Assembly (NCBI GenBank): GCA_015068935.1
Contig: SVJO01000012.1
Coordinates: forward strand, 1-36,509
Reading direction: 5' to 3'
DNA: 36,509 bases
Source: Oscillospiraceae bacterium
Lineage (GTDB): Bacteria > Bacillota > Clostridia > UBA1381 > UBA9506
Made by a program: the position numbers and the translations under genes. A model generated the notes under the pieces. That model worked only from the letters and a program-made list of their open reading frames with translations, did not search any database and had not been told where the DNA came from. How positions within the stretch are numbered: position 1 is the first letter of the stretch; each line of letters starts with the position of its first letter. Shown here piece after piece: positions 25,530 to 32,848 of this stretch.

Positions 25530-25736
25530 AGTGTTATTCCATCTTCGATGGAGTGATATTTTTACTTTGTAAAAGTGTTATTGAATCCTCGATTTCAGTG
25601 GTATTATATTTGTTCCTTTAACTCGCCGAAGGCGAATATCACTGCACGAAGGGCAATATCACTTACGAAGTAAATATCACTTGTTCCGCAAGGAACAAAT
25701 ATAACTGAAAAAAGACATCCGAAGATGTCTTTTTTC
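25530..25736. repeat. Modular hairpin array 2 (AATATCACT spacers, long palindrome)
   Basis: On the right AATATCACT occurs at 25635, 25655 and 25673, between units with CGAAG centres such as TTACGAAGTAA and GTTCCGCAAGGAAC. On the left the reverse complement or close variants (AGTGATATT at 25552, AGTGTTATT at 25530 and 25574) separate similar units. ATTTGTTCC (25608-25616) pairs with GGAACAAAT (25692-25700). The whole array is thus a large imperfect palindrome of small hairpins. It ends in GAAAAAAGACATC/GATGTCTTTTTTC (25707-25736), which also terminates tRNA-Cys. Confidence 0.7.
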
Positions 25737-25737
25737 A

Positions 25738-25811
25738 TGGAGGCGCCACCCAGACTTGAACTGGGGATAAAGGTGTTGCAGACCTCTGCCTTACCACTTG
25801 GCTATGGCGCC
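25738..25811 (-). tRNA. tRNA-Cys(GCA)
   Basis: Acceptor GGCGCCA, anticodon loop CTGCAAC (anticodon GCA), T-arm CCCAGTTCAAGTCTGGG, and an encoded CCA. A terminator separates it from the four tRNAs upstream. No clear promoter of its own is visible. Confidence 0.95.
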
Positions 25812-25856
25812 ATACTATATTTATATGTAATATAAACTAAATAATGAACAGAATTT

Positions 25857-25897
25857 AAAAATTCTTGCCTCTAAAAGGCTTAGAAGCAAGAATTTTT
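25857..25897 (-). terminator. Terminator after tRNA-Gly
   Basis: AAAATTCTTGC pairs with GCAAGAATTTT; on the minus strand it follows the tRNA-Gly CCA and ends in a T-run. Confidence 0.8.
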
Positions 25898-25901
25898 AAT
25901 T

Positions 25902-25976
25902 TGGAGCGGAAGACGAGATTCGAACTCGCGACGTTCACCTTGGCAAGGTGACGCTCTACCACTGAGCCACTCCCGC
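25902..25976 (-). tRNA. tRNA-Gly(GCC)
   Basis: Acceptor GCGGGAG/CTTCCGC, anticodon arm TCACC-TTGCCAA-GGTGA (anticodon GCC), T-arm GCGAGTTCGAATCTCGT, and an encoded CCA. Confidence 0.95.
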
Positions 25977-25993
25977 ATAATAAATTTGTTCAT

Positions 25994-26069
25994 TGGTGCC
26001 TCCGGGTGGAATCGAACCGCCGACACAGGGATTTTCAGTCCCTTGCTCTACCGACTGAGCTACAGAGGC
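25994..26069 (-). tRNA. tRNA-Phe(GAA)
   Basis: Acceptor GCCTCTG/CGGAGGC, anticodon arm AGGGA-CTGAAAA-TCCCT (anticodon GAA), T-arm GGCGGTTCGATTCCACC, and an encoded CCA. Confidence 0.95.
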
Positions 26070-26073
26070 AAGT

Positions 26074-26150
26074 TGGCGACCCGAAAGGGGCTCGAACCCT
26101 CGACCTCCAGCGTGACAGGCTGGCATTCTAACCAACTGAACTATCGGGCC
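26074..26150 (-). tRNA. tRNA-Asp(GTC)
   Basis: Acceptor GGCCCGA/TCGGGTC, discriminator G, anticodon arm CCAGC-CTGTCAC-GCTGG (anticodon GTC), and an encoded CCA. Confidence 0.95.
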
Positions 26151-26171
26151 AACTCTTTTGAACAAAAAAAG

Positions 26172-26247
26172 TGGTGGGCGCTACAGGGCTCGAACCTGTG
26201 ACCCTCTGCTTGTAAGGCAGATGCTCTCCCAGCTGAGCTAAGCGCCC
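26172..26247 (-). tRNA. tRNA-Val(TAC)
   Basis: Acceptor GGGCGCT/AGCGCCC, anticodon arm TCTGC-CTTACAA-GCAGA (anticodon TAC), and an encoded CCA. It is the first gene of the second tRNA cluster. Confidence 0.95.
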
Positions 26248-26281
26248 ATTTTTTTGTGCCGCCGCTTTAGCGACAAATAGT

Positions 26282-26310
26282 ATTATACACGAGAGATGCC
26301 TTAAAGTCAA
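26282..26310 (-). promoter_or_regulatory. Promoter of the Val-Asp-Phe-Gly tRNA cluster
   Basis: On the minus strand TTGACT, a 17-bp spacer, then TATAAT, 35 bp ahead of tRNA-Val. Confidence 0.85.
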
Positions 26311-26468
26311 GTATAATTTTTATTTTTTTTAAAAAAATTTTTTCATATGTTTATTATAACCTAAAAAAATTCAGTAATAATCAATTGCCGAGGGCTTTTT
26401 CAATTTTTTATAGAGCTATAAAATTTTTGAATTATTTATTAATTTACAATTAACATTATATAATTGTA
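26311..26468. other. AT-rich spacer between divergent promoters
   Basis: Together with the two promoters this makes a gene-free stretch of about 335 bp (26248-26582). The sequence is very A/T-rich with poly-T and poly-A runs. I see no gene, RNA or repeat in it. Confidence 0.5.
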
Positions 26469-26497
26469 TTGACGAGTTTTGCTTAAATGTGTATAAT
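26469..26497 (+). promoter_or_regulatory. Sigma-A promoter of the RHH-clpB operon
   Basis: TTGACG, a 17-bp spacer, then TATAAT, 85 bp before the first gene. No CIRCE element (TTAGCACTC inverted repeat) is visible near it. Confidence 0.8.
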
Positions 26498-26582
26498 ATA
26501 AACCGTTAAATAAAATTGATTTTTGAAGGAAACAAATAATTTATAAGAAATTAAAGTAATAAAAAGTATAAAGGTGGTTATC

Positions 26583-27251
26583 ATGAAAAAAAGTGTTTAC
26601 AGTTTAGTGCTTTCGGACAGTGTAGTTGAGGCTGTTGACAGAGCAGCATATATGAGCGGACAAAGCAGGTCAAACTTTATAAACAGTGTTTTGGCAGAAC
26701 ATCTCTCCTTTGTGACTCCTGAAAAAAGGATGAGAAATATTTTTGATGTTTTAGAGGCAATTACAGAGGCAGAAGAAAATTTCCGTATTCAAAAGCAGCA
26801 GTCTGACTCAATGTTTTCTCTTCTCAGCTCGCTTAAATATAAATACCGCCCTACAATACGCTATTCCATTGAACTTTACCCTGCACATAAAAACGGCTCA
26901 ATAGGTGAATTTAAAGTGATTTACAGAACCCAAAGTGTTGATTTTGCGAGGATAATGAAAAATTTCTTTATCATGTGGGCAAAAAATGAACAAAAATTTA
27001 TCGGAAAAGTCTTTATTAAATCTCCCATTAAATATTCGGCGGCAGACGGAAAACTTGTCAGGACGATTAAAATACCGACAGGCAAGGGAATTTCTGAAAA
27101 TGATTTGGCAAAGGCAATTTCTGATTATATAGGAATGTTTGACAGGGTTTTAAAAGAATATATTTCTTCACTACCTGATGTTGAGTATGCCCAGCGTTAT
27201 TTGGACAGGGAATATTCAGATTATGTTAAAAACAGTATAACTCTTATTTGA
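26583..27251 (+). CDS. Ribbon-helix-helix domain protein upstream of clpB
   Basis: AAGGTGG lies 6 nt before the ATG at 26583, so I reject the GTG at 26574. The first 40 residues (SVYSLVLSDSVVEAVDRAAY, then MSGQSRSNFINSVLAEHLS) have the beta strand and two helices of a CopG/Arc-type DNA-binding domain. The remaining 180 residues contain strand-rich parts (YRPTIRYSIELYP, GEFKVIYRTQSVDF) and a helical end; I do not recognise this portion. It is 16 nt upstream of clpB and shares its promoter. An autoregulator of clpB is a possible role, by inference from position and the RHH fold. Confidence 0.75.
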   Translation: MKKSVYSLVLSDSVVEAVDRAAYMSGQSRSNFINSVLAEHLSFVTPEKRMRNIFDVLEAITEAEENFRIQKQQSDSMFSLLSSLKYKYRPTIRYSIELYPAHKNGSIGEFKVIYRTQSVDFARIMKNFFIMWAKNEQKFIGKVFIKSPIKYSAADGKLVRTIKIPTGKGISENDLAKAISDYIGMFDRVLKEYISSLPDVEYAQRYLDREYSDYVKNSITLI

Positions 27252-27267
27252 CAAGGAGGAAACAAAT

Positions 27268-29865
27268 ATGAATGTACAAAAATTTACACAAAAATCTTTA
27301 GAGGCAATAGGAAATGCTCAAAATATTGCTATAGAGCATACGAATATGCAGATTGAGCCTGAGCATCTATTGTACAGCCTGATACAAAGCGATGACGGAC
27401 TTATTGCACAGCTTATGACAAAAATGGGAGTTCCCATTGAAAATATAAGGCAAGATGCTATTTTTGCAGTTGAAAGTCTGCCAAAGGTGACAGGCTCAGG
27501 CAGAGAAGCAGGAAAGATATATATATCTCCTGATACAGACAAAATTTTTGCGTTGGCTGAGAAAAAGGCTGAACATATGAAAGATGAATATGTTTCTGTT
27601 GAACATATTTTGCTTGCGATGCTTGATAAGCCCAGTGACGCGCTCAAGAAAATTTTTAAAAACAACTCTGTTTCGAAAGATAATTTCCTGAAAACTTTAC
27701 AGGCTGTAAGAGGAAATGCAAGGGTTACAAGCGATTCGCCTGAGGCAACATATGATGTGCTTTTAAAATATGGTCAGGATTTAGTAGAGCTTGCAAAACA
27801 AAACAAGCTGGACCCAGTAATAGGCAGAGATTCAGAAATAAGGAATGTTATCAGAATTTTATCAAGAAAAACAAAAAATAATCCCGTTTTAATCGGCGAG
27901 CCCGGTGTAGGAAAAACGGCAATAGCCGAAGGCTTAGCTCTCAGAATAGTAAGAGGAGATGTGCCCGAAGGTTTAAAGGATAAGACTATTTTCTCGCTTT
28001 CTATGGGGTCGCTTGTTGCGGGGGCTAAGTTCCGAGGGGAGTTTGAAGAAAGACTAAAAGCCGTACTTGAAGAAATAAAAAAGAGCGAAGGGAGAATAAT
28101 TCTCTTTATTGATGAGCTGCATACTATAGTAGGTGCGGGCAAAACTGACGGAGCGATGGATGCAGGAAACATCTTAAAACCAATGCTTGCACGCGGAGAA
28201 CTCCATTGCATAGGAGCTACCACGCTTGACGAATACAGACAATATATAGAAAAAGATGCCGCCTTAGAGAGAAGATTTCAACCTGTTTTAGTTGATGAAC
28301 CGACGGTAGAGGACACCATTTCAATCTTGAGGGGATTAAAAGAAAGATATGAAGTTTTTCATGGGGTTAAAATTCATGATAATGCGCTGATTTCAGCTGC
28401 TGTTCTTTCAAACAGATATATTTCAGAAAGATTCCTGCCTGACAAGGCAATAGATTTAATAGACGAAGCATGCGCTATGGTGAGAACTGAGATAGATTCT
28501 ATGCCCGCAGAGCTTGATGAAATCTCAAGAAAAATCATGCAGCTTGAAATTGAAGAGGCGGCGCTTAAAAAAGAGACAGACAATCTTTCAAAAGAGCATT
28601 TGGCTGAAATTCAGAAAAACTTAGCAGAGATGCGGTCTGATTTTAATGAAATGAAAGCCAGATGGGACAATGAAAAATCAGCTATATCGAAGGTGCAAAA
28701 GCTCAGGGGAGAGATTGAAGAAGTTAACGCACAAATCGCCTCTGCCGAAAGAAATTATAATCTTGACAAAGCGGCGGAGCTTAAATACGGAAGACTCCCA
28801 AGTCTTATGGCAGAACTTGAAAAGGAAGAGGAAAAAACTGAAAATGCCAAAGATATAAAACTTTTAAGAGACAAGGTCACAGAGGAAGAAATTGCAAAAG
28901 TAATTTGCAGATGGACAGGAATTCCCGTTCAACGCCTGATGGAAGGAGAACGCGAAAAACTGCTTTCTCTCCACGAGACGCTCCATAAAAGAGTAATCGG
29001 TCAGGATGAGGCTGTTATGAAGGTGACAGATGCAATTCTGCGCTCAAGAGCAGGGATTCAGGACCCAAAAAGACCGATTGGTTCATTCCTTTTCTTAGGT
29101 CCTACAGGTGTTGGCAAAACAGAGCTTGCAAAATCTTTAGCACAGGTCTTGTTTGATGATGAGCGAAATATGGTGAGAATTGACATGACAGAATATATGG
29201 AAAAATATTCTGTTTCAAGACTAATTGGTGCACCTCCAGGATATGTCGGCTATGAAGAAGGCGGTCAGCTCACAGAAGCTGTAAGACGAAAGCCATATTC
29301 AGTTGTGTTGTTTGATGAGGTGGAAAAGGCTCACCCTGACGTGTTTAATATACTTCTTCAGGTGTTAGATGACGGAAGAATAACTGATTCGCAGGGAAGA
29401 ACTGTTGATTTTAAAAATACTATCCTGATTTTGACCTCAAATATTGGTTCTGACTATATATTGGAAGGTATTGATGAAAATGGAAACGTGAGCAAAGAGG
29501 CAAAAGAAAATGTAGAGGCGTTGCTTAAAACAAGTTTCAGACCTGAATTTTTAAACAGACTTGACGAAATTGTATTTTACAAGCCACTTTCAAAAGATGA
29601 GATATCAGAAATTGTAAATCTTATGGTTGACGATATCAAAGACAGACTGAAGGAAAAACAGCTTGATTTTTGTCTCACGGAAAATGCTAAGAAATATATT
29701 ATAGACGGCGGATTTGACCCCATTTACGGAGCGCGTCCTTTAAGAAGGTTTCTTCAGACAAAGGTTGAGACCCTGCTTGCAAGAAAAATTATTTCAAGCG
29801 ATTTATCCTTATCTGACTGTCTTGTAGTGGATTATGACGGGAAGGAATTGTTTATCAGGGAGTAA
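27268..29865 (+). CDS. clpB: ATP-dependent disaggregase ClpB
   Basis: AAGGAGGAAAC precedes the ATG. ClpB pulls polypeptides out of aggregates with DnaK. The 865 residues hold the N-domain repeats (from FTQKSLEAIGNAQ), NBD1 with Walker A GEPGVGKT (K216) and Walker B LFIDELHTIVG, the coiled-coil middle domain (about 400-530), and NBD2 with GPTGVGKT (K617) and VLFDEVEKAHPDVF. The middle domain separates it from ClpC and ClpA. The length is typical. There is no CIRCE or obvious CtsR-type heptad repeat upstream, so control may be through the RHH partner or sigma factors. Confidence 0.97.
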   Translation: MNVQKFTQKSLEAIGNAQNIAIEHTNMQIEPEHLLYSLIQSDDGLIAQLMTKMGVPIENIRQDAIFAVESLPKVTGSGREAGKIYISPDTDKIFALAEKKAEHMKDEYVSVEHILLAMLDKPSDALKKIFKNNSVSKDNFLKTLQAVRGNARVTSDSPEATYDVLLKYGQDLVELAKQNKLDPVIGRDSEIRNVIRILSRKTKNNPVLIGEPGVGKTAIAEGLALRIVRGDVPEGLKDKTIFSLSMGSLVAGAKFRGEFEERLKAVLEEIKKSEGRIILFIDELHTIVGAGKTDGAMDAGNILKPMLARGELHCIGATTLDEYRQYIEKDAALERRFQPVLVDEPTVEDTISILRGLKERYEVFHGVKIHDNALISAAVLSNRYISERFLPDKAIDLIDEACAMVRTEIDSMPAELDEISRKIMQLEIEEAALKKETDNLSKEHLAEIQKNLAEMRSDFNEMKARWDNEKSAISKVQKLRGEIEEVNAQIASAERNYNLDKAAELKYGRLPSLMAELEKEEEKTENAKDIKLLRDKVTEEEIAKVICRWTGIPVQRLMEGEREKLLSLHETLHKRVIGQDEAVMKVTDAILRSRAGIQDPKRPIGSFLFLGPTGVGKTELAKSLAQVLFDDERNMVRIDMTEYMEKYSVSRLIGAPPGYVGYEEGGQLTEAVRRKPYSVVLFDEVEKAHPDVFNILLQVLDDGRITDSQGRTVDFKNTILILTSNIGSDYILEGIDENGNVSKEAKENVEALLKTSFRPEFLNRLDEIVFYKPLSKDEISEIVNLMVDDIKDRLKEKQLDFCLTENAKKYIIDGGFDPIYGARPLRRFLQTKVETLLARKIISSDLSLSDCLVVDYDGKELFIRE

Positions 29866-29866
29866 A

Positions 29867-30109
29867 TCATTCCTCGGTATCGTGTAAATCTACTAAAATT
29901 ACTTCGTCTCCTATAACTTTAATATTCTCCCAATGAATTACCACATCGCCCCCTGAACGGAAGTTGAAAAGTCTTGCCTTTCCGGGGACGATGATGGAGT
30001 CTATCACTCCTTCAGACAGACTCACCTCAACATCTGAGACAAAGCCGAGCCTTTTGGCATTATTGATATTGATTACTTCTTTTTGTCGCAATTCGCCTGC
30101 TCTGTACAT
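29867..30109 (-). CDS. YlmC/YmxH-family sporulation protein (PRC-barrel)
   Basis: I chose the ATG at 30109, as GAGGTG lies 6 nt ahead; the GTG at 30118 is part of that ribosome binding site. The 80-residue product is a PRC-barrel-like domain: ELRQKEVININNAKRLGFVS, IDSIIVPGKARLF and HWENIKVIGDEVILVDL, matching YlmC/YmxH proteins of spore formers. The role in sporulation is known by association only. Its stop lies 1 bp from the convergent clpB stop. On the minus strand CATACTA (complement at 30137-30143) resembles the -10 box of forespore sigma factors, a weak hint of sporulation control. Confidence 0.85.
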   Translation of the reverse strand: MYRAGELRQKEVININNAKRLGFVSDVEVSLSEGVIDSIIVPGKARLFNFRSGGDVVIHWENIKVIGDEVILVDLHDTEE

Positions 30110-30181
30110 AAAACGCACCTCTTTACTTTTAATTAATAGTATGGTAAAATAATAACATAATTTATTTTTAGGAGTGACAAA

Positions 30182-30838
30182 ATGTTAGAAACACTCAAAC
30201 AAGATGTTAGGCGTGCCAATATTCATCTGACAAATCACGGTGTGGATTCTTTTTTAAGAGGAAGTATCAGCGCAATAGACAGGGTAAACTCACTTGTGGT
30301 CATAAGTCCCAGCGGTATATTTTATGATGAAATTACGGCGGATATGATGATTGTTGCAGATTTTGCAGGGGAGATTGTCGAGGGAGCTCTTTCCTGTGCT
30401 GATGATGTTAAGACTCATATAGAAATATACAAGGCTTTTGAAAATATAGGCGGAATAGTAAGTCTTCATACACCTTTTGCAACTGCCTGGGCTCAGTCAG
30501 GAAGAGATATTTTGCCGTATGGTGATTTCCATGTATCAAATTTTCGGGGGTCTATACCATGCTCAAGAAGTCTGTCAGCTCAGGAGATTGAGACAGACTA
30601 TGAAAAAAATGTCGGTCTTGTAATTTGTGAAACATTTCAAAAAAGAGGTATAGATGAAATGAAAGTCAGCGGAGTAAATGTCTTTAACTGTGGGCCGTAT
30701 GCATGGGGAATAGATGCATTCAGTGCAGTTTATAATGCCATAACTTTGGAAAATGTTGCAAAGACTGCATATCTTACTGAAAAGATTAACCCTGATGTTA
30801 CAACTGTCTCAAAAGCATACATTGAAAGAAATTTTTAA
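30182..30838 (+). CDS. AraD-like class II aldolase family protein lacking key catalytic residues
   Basis: AGGAGTGA precedes the ATG. The 218 residues align along their length with L-ribulose-5-phosphate 4-epimerase (AraD): GSISAIDR, VISPSGIFYDEIT, GGIVSLHTP, FATAWAQSGRDI and GPYAWGIDAFSAVYN. AraD binds zinc through three histidines and uses an Asp and a Tyr. Here zinc ligand H95 is S94 and H171 is C170, while H97 is kept (H96). The catalytic D120 is S119. D76 (D75) is kept, and Y213 may match Y229. Normal epimerase chemistry is therefore unlikely. It may be a pseudoenzyme or bind something else. No arabinose genes lie nearby. Confidence 0.8.
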   Translation: MLETLKQDVRRANIHLTNHGVDSFLRGSISAIDRVNSLVVISPSGIFYDEITADMMIVADFAGEIVEGALSCADDVKTHIEIYKAFENIGGIVSLHTPFATAWAQSGRDILPYGDFHVSNFRGSIPCSRSLSAQEIETDYEKNVGLVICETFQKRGIDEMKVSGVNVFNCGPYAWGIDAFSAVYNAITLENVAKTAYLTEKINPDVTTVSKAYIERNF

Positions 30839-30926
30839 ATTTTGTTATAATTTTTAGCTTGCGTGGATAAAATATTCTTGAAAACATTATTCTTAATGTT
30901 TGAAATATTTTTAGGAGAGTGAAGTT

Positions 30927-31139
30927 ATGCGCAGCGCAATAGATAACATAGCTTTGGTGTTGGTTATAATCGGAGCTTTAAACTGGGGCTCTGTGGGACT
31001 CTTCGGAGTTGATGTTGTGGCAATGCTTTTTGGCGGACAGCTTTCTTTGATGAGCAGAATAATTTTCTCGCTCGTCGGAATAGCAGGACTGTGGAGTATT
31101 ACCTTACTGTTTAAAGAGAAGGTTCCACAACACGAATAA
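30927..31139 (+). CDS. DUF378 small membrane protein
   Basis: AGGAGAGTG precedes the ATG. The 70 residues form two membrane helices: IDNIALVLVIIGALNWGSVG and the IIFSLVGIAGLWSITLL part. The NWG and GLFGVDVVA strings are hallmarks of DUF378, common in Firmicutes and of unknown function. It is followed by a terminator and has no operon partner. Confidence 0.88.
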   Translation: MRSAIDNIALVLVIIGALNWGSVGLFGVDVVAMLFGGQLSLMSRIIFSLVGIAGLWSITLLFKEKVPQHE

Positions 31140-31180
31140 AGCATGGTCGTGATGAATTTTCGTATTTTTACCGTAACATG

Positions 31181-31225
31181 AAAAAAGCTATGACAAAGTG
31201 ATTTCATTTTGTCATAGCTTTTTTT
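31181..31225 (+). terminator. Terminator after the DUF378 gene
   Basis: AAAAAAGCTATGACAAA pairs with TTTGTCATAGCTTTTTT, a perfect 17-bp stem that could act in both directions. Confidence 0.88.
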
Positions 31226-31285
31226 GCATATGTTTATATGGCGATGAATAAAATGATTGCAGACTAAGTAAAAGGAAGTGGAGTC

Positions 31286-32263
31286 ATGCATTATTTTATT
31301 GACACATTTGGTTCTAAGGGACTGTCATCTTTTGATATGCCTCTTAGAATAAAAAAACTTTATGGTTATCCGCAGACAGTTATGAGAGAAATTACTGAAA
31401 AGCTGTCACAAAAGGCTAAAGAAAATAATATTGAAACAGAAATTATTCACTGTTTTTTAAACAACAGTATTAAAGGTGTTGCATTTTCAGAATTAAATTG
31501 GTGTATCATGAATATACAGCCATATGAAGAAATAGGACTTTTAGGGTGTCTTTCTAGCGGATACAAAGAGGCTTTAAAGGAACTTTCAGATGCTAAAACA
31601 CATTTTGAATCGGCGCTTTCTGTTCATGATGAGTGGGAAAAATATTACATAGAGAATTTTGATTTTGCAAAGCTTGATAAAAAGTGTGCCGAGCTTAAAA
31701 CGGAAATTTTTGAAGAAAGCACAAAAAGCACAGAGGGAAAATCCATAGATCGATTTTTAGGCGCTGCAACAGCTTTCGGGGCTGTTGATTATATTGAAGA
31801 TTTAACTGAAAATATTAACAAGAGATATTTTATTAAAGGAAGACCTGGAACAGGGAAATCTACTTTTATGAAAAAAATTGTAAAAGAGGCAAATATGCGC
31901 GGCTATGATACAGAGTGTTACCATTGCGCTTTTGACCCGAAAAGTCTTGACATGGTGATAATAAGAGAGCTGAGTATTTGCATATTTGATTCGACTGCAC
32001 CTCATGAGCATTTCCCTAAGGAAAAACGCGACGAGATTATAGATTTTTATGATATTGGTTCAAAGCGAGATATAGACAAAGTGTATAAAGAGGAGCTTTC
32101 TTTAATTGCTGCTAAGTATAAGGAAAAGATTCATAATGCAACAGATTGCATTGCAAGAGCAAATAATATATTCACCTTAAACGATAAGGCATTAGAAGAA
32201 AAATGCGATATGAAAAATATTTTATCTATTACAGAGACTTTGCAATCAGAGATTTTCGGTTGA
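31286..32263 (+). CDS. PRK06851-type two-domain ATPase with a degenerate first P-loop
   Basis: AAAGGAAGTGGAG precedes the ATG. The second half (from residue 178) is a typical domain of the family: RYFIKGRPGTGKSTFMKKIV (Walker A lysine K191), YHCAFDPKSLDMVIIRELS and FDSTAPHEHFPKEKRDEIID. Family members usually have two such domains. The first half here keeps the outline (HYFIDTFGSKGLSSFD, then EIIHCFLNNSIKGVAF), but the P-loop position reads KLYGYPQTVMREI (26-36), without the GKS. It should thus bind ATP at one site only. The family's function is unknown, but it is frequent in spore-forming Firmicutes. The stop codon overlaps the aroK promoter. Confidence 0.8.
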   Translation: MHYFIDTFGSKGLSSFDMPLRIKKLYGYPQTVMREITEKLSQKAKENNIETEIIHCFLNNSIKGVAFSELNWCIMNIQPYEEIGLLGCLSSGYKEALKELSDAKTHFESALSVHDEWEKYYIENFDFAKLDKKCAELKTEIFEESTKSTEGKSIDRFLGAATAFGAVDYIEDLTENINKRYFIKGRPGTGKSTFMKKIVKEANMRGYDTECYHCAFDPKSLDMVIIRELSICIFDSTAPHEHFPKEKRDEIIDFYDIGSKRDIDKVYKEELSLIAAKYKEKIHNATDCIARANNIFTLNDKALEEKCDMKNILSITETLQSEIFG

Positions 32264-32288
32264 CATTGTTTTTTGTCTGTTGTATAAT
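32260..32288 (+). promoter_or_regulatory. Consensus sigma-A promoter of aroK
   Basis: TTGACA (32260-32265), a 17-bp spacer, then TATAAT (32283-32288). The -35 overlaps the stop codon of the upstream ATPase. Confidence 0.88.
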
Positions 32289-32310
32289 TGAACAAAAGAA
32301 GGTGAAAGCC

Positions 32311-32805
32311 ATGAAAAATATTGTCTTAATCGGGATGTCAGGCTGCGGAAAGACGACGCTGGGAAGAATGATTGCACAAAAACTTTCCATGAAATTTGCA
32401 GATACTGATGAAATGATAGAAAAAAAAGAGGGAAAAAAAATTAAAGATATTTTTGCTGAGAACGGAGAGGGCTATTTCAGAGATTTGGAAACTCTGGCGG
32501 CAAAGGAAATATCAAAGTTTAAAAACTATGTAATTTCAACGGGCGGCGGCATAATTTTAAAAGATGAGAATATGCAATATCTTAAACAAAATTCTGTTAT
32601 CATCTATATTAAAAGGTCTGTTCAAAGCATAAAACAGACTATAGATGCATCAAACAGACCACTCCTCTCAAGCGGTCTTAAAAGACTTTATGAAATGGAG
32701 AAAGAGAGAACCCCCGTTTATGAGAAATATGCAGATATAGTTGTTATAAATGAAGAAGAGCCTGAAAAAGCTGTGAATGAAATAATAAATTACATCATAA
32801 ACTGA
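32311..32805 (+). CDS. aroK: Shikimate kinase
   Basis: AGAAGGTG precedes the ATG at 32311; the longer frame begins inside the upstream gene and promoter, so I reject it. The enzyme phosphorylates shikimate for aromatic amino acid synthesis. The 164 residues show the P-loop GMSGCGKTT (8-16), the shikimate-binding FADTDEMIE (D-T-D), FRDLE and STGGGI, and the lid-arginine segment ASNRPLLSS. The length fits AroK. It is probably read through into spmA and spmB, which follow after 37 bp. Confidence 0.93.
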   Translation: MKNIVLIGMSGCGKTTLGRMIAQKLSMKFADTDEMIEKKEGKKIKDIFAENGEGYFRDLETLAAKEISKFKNYVISTGGGIILKDENMQYLKQNSVIIYIKRSVQSIKQTIDASNRPLLSSGLKRLYEMEKERTPVYEKYADIVVINEEEPEKAVNEIINYIIN

Positions 32806-32806
32806 T

Positions 32807-32848
32807 AATCATGCGAATATCCTGAAATAAAGGGGTGTTCGCATGATT
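32807..32848 (+). promoter_or_regulatory. Hairpin that would hide the spmA start codon
   Basis: AATCATGCGAA (32807-32817) is a perfect reverse complement of TTCGCATGATT (32838-32848). The right arm contains the spmA ATG (32843-32845) and the loop contains its AAAGGGGTG ribosome binding site. In the aroK-spmA mRNA this would bury the start codon in an 11-bp stem. Confidence 0.6.

Noticed and set aside
25350-25705. CRISPR array
   Set aside because: The repeated units are 7-9 nt, the intervals are themselves palindromes of varied length, and no cas genes are nearby.
25956-26310. Three reading frames over the second tRNA cluster
   Set aside because: These are shadows of tRNA-Gly, -Phe, -Asp and -Val.
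27774-28223. 149-codon minus-strand frame inside clpB
   Set aside because: It is an antisense shadow of NBD1 of ClpB with serine/proline-rich random-like content.
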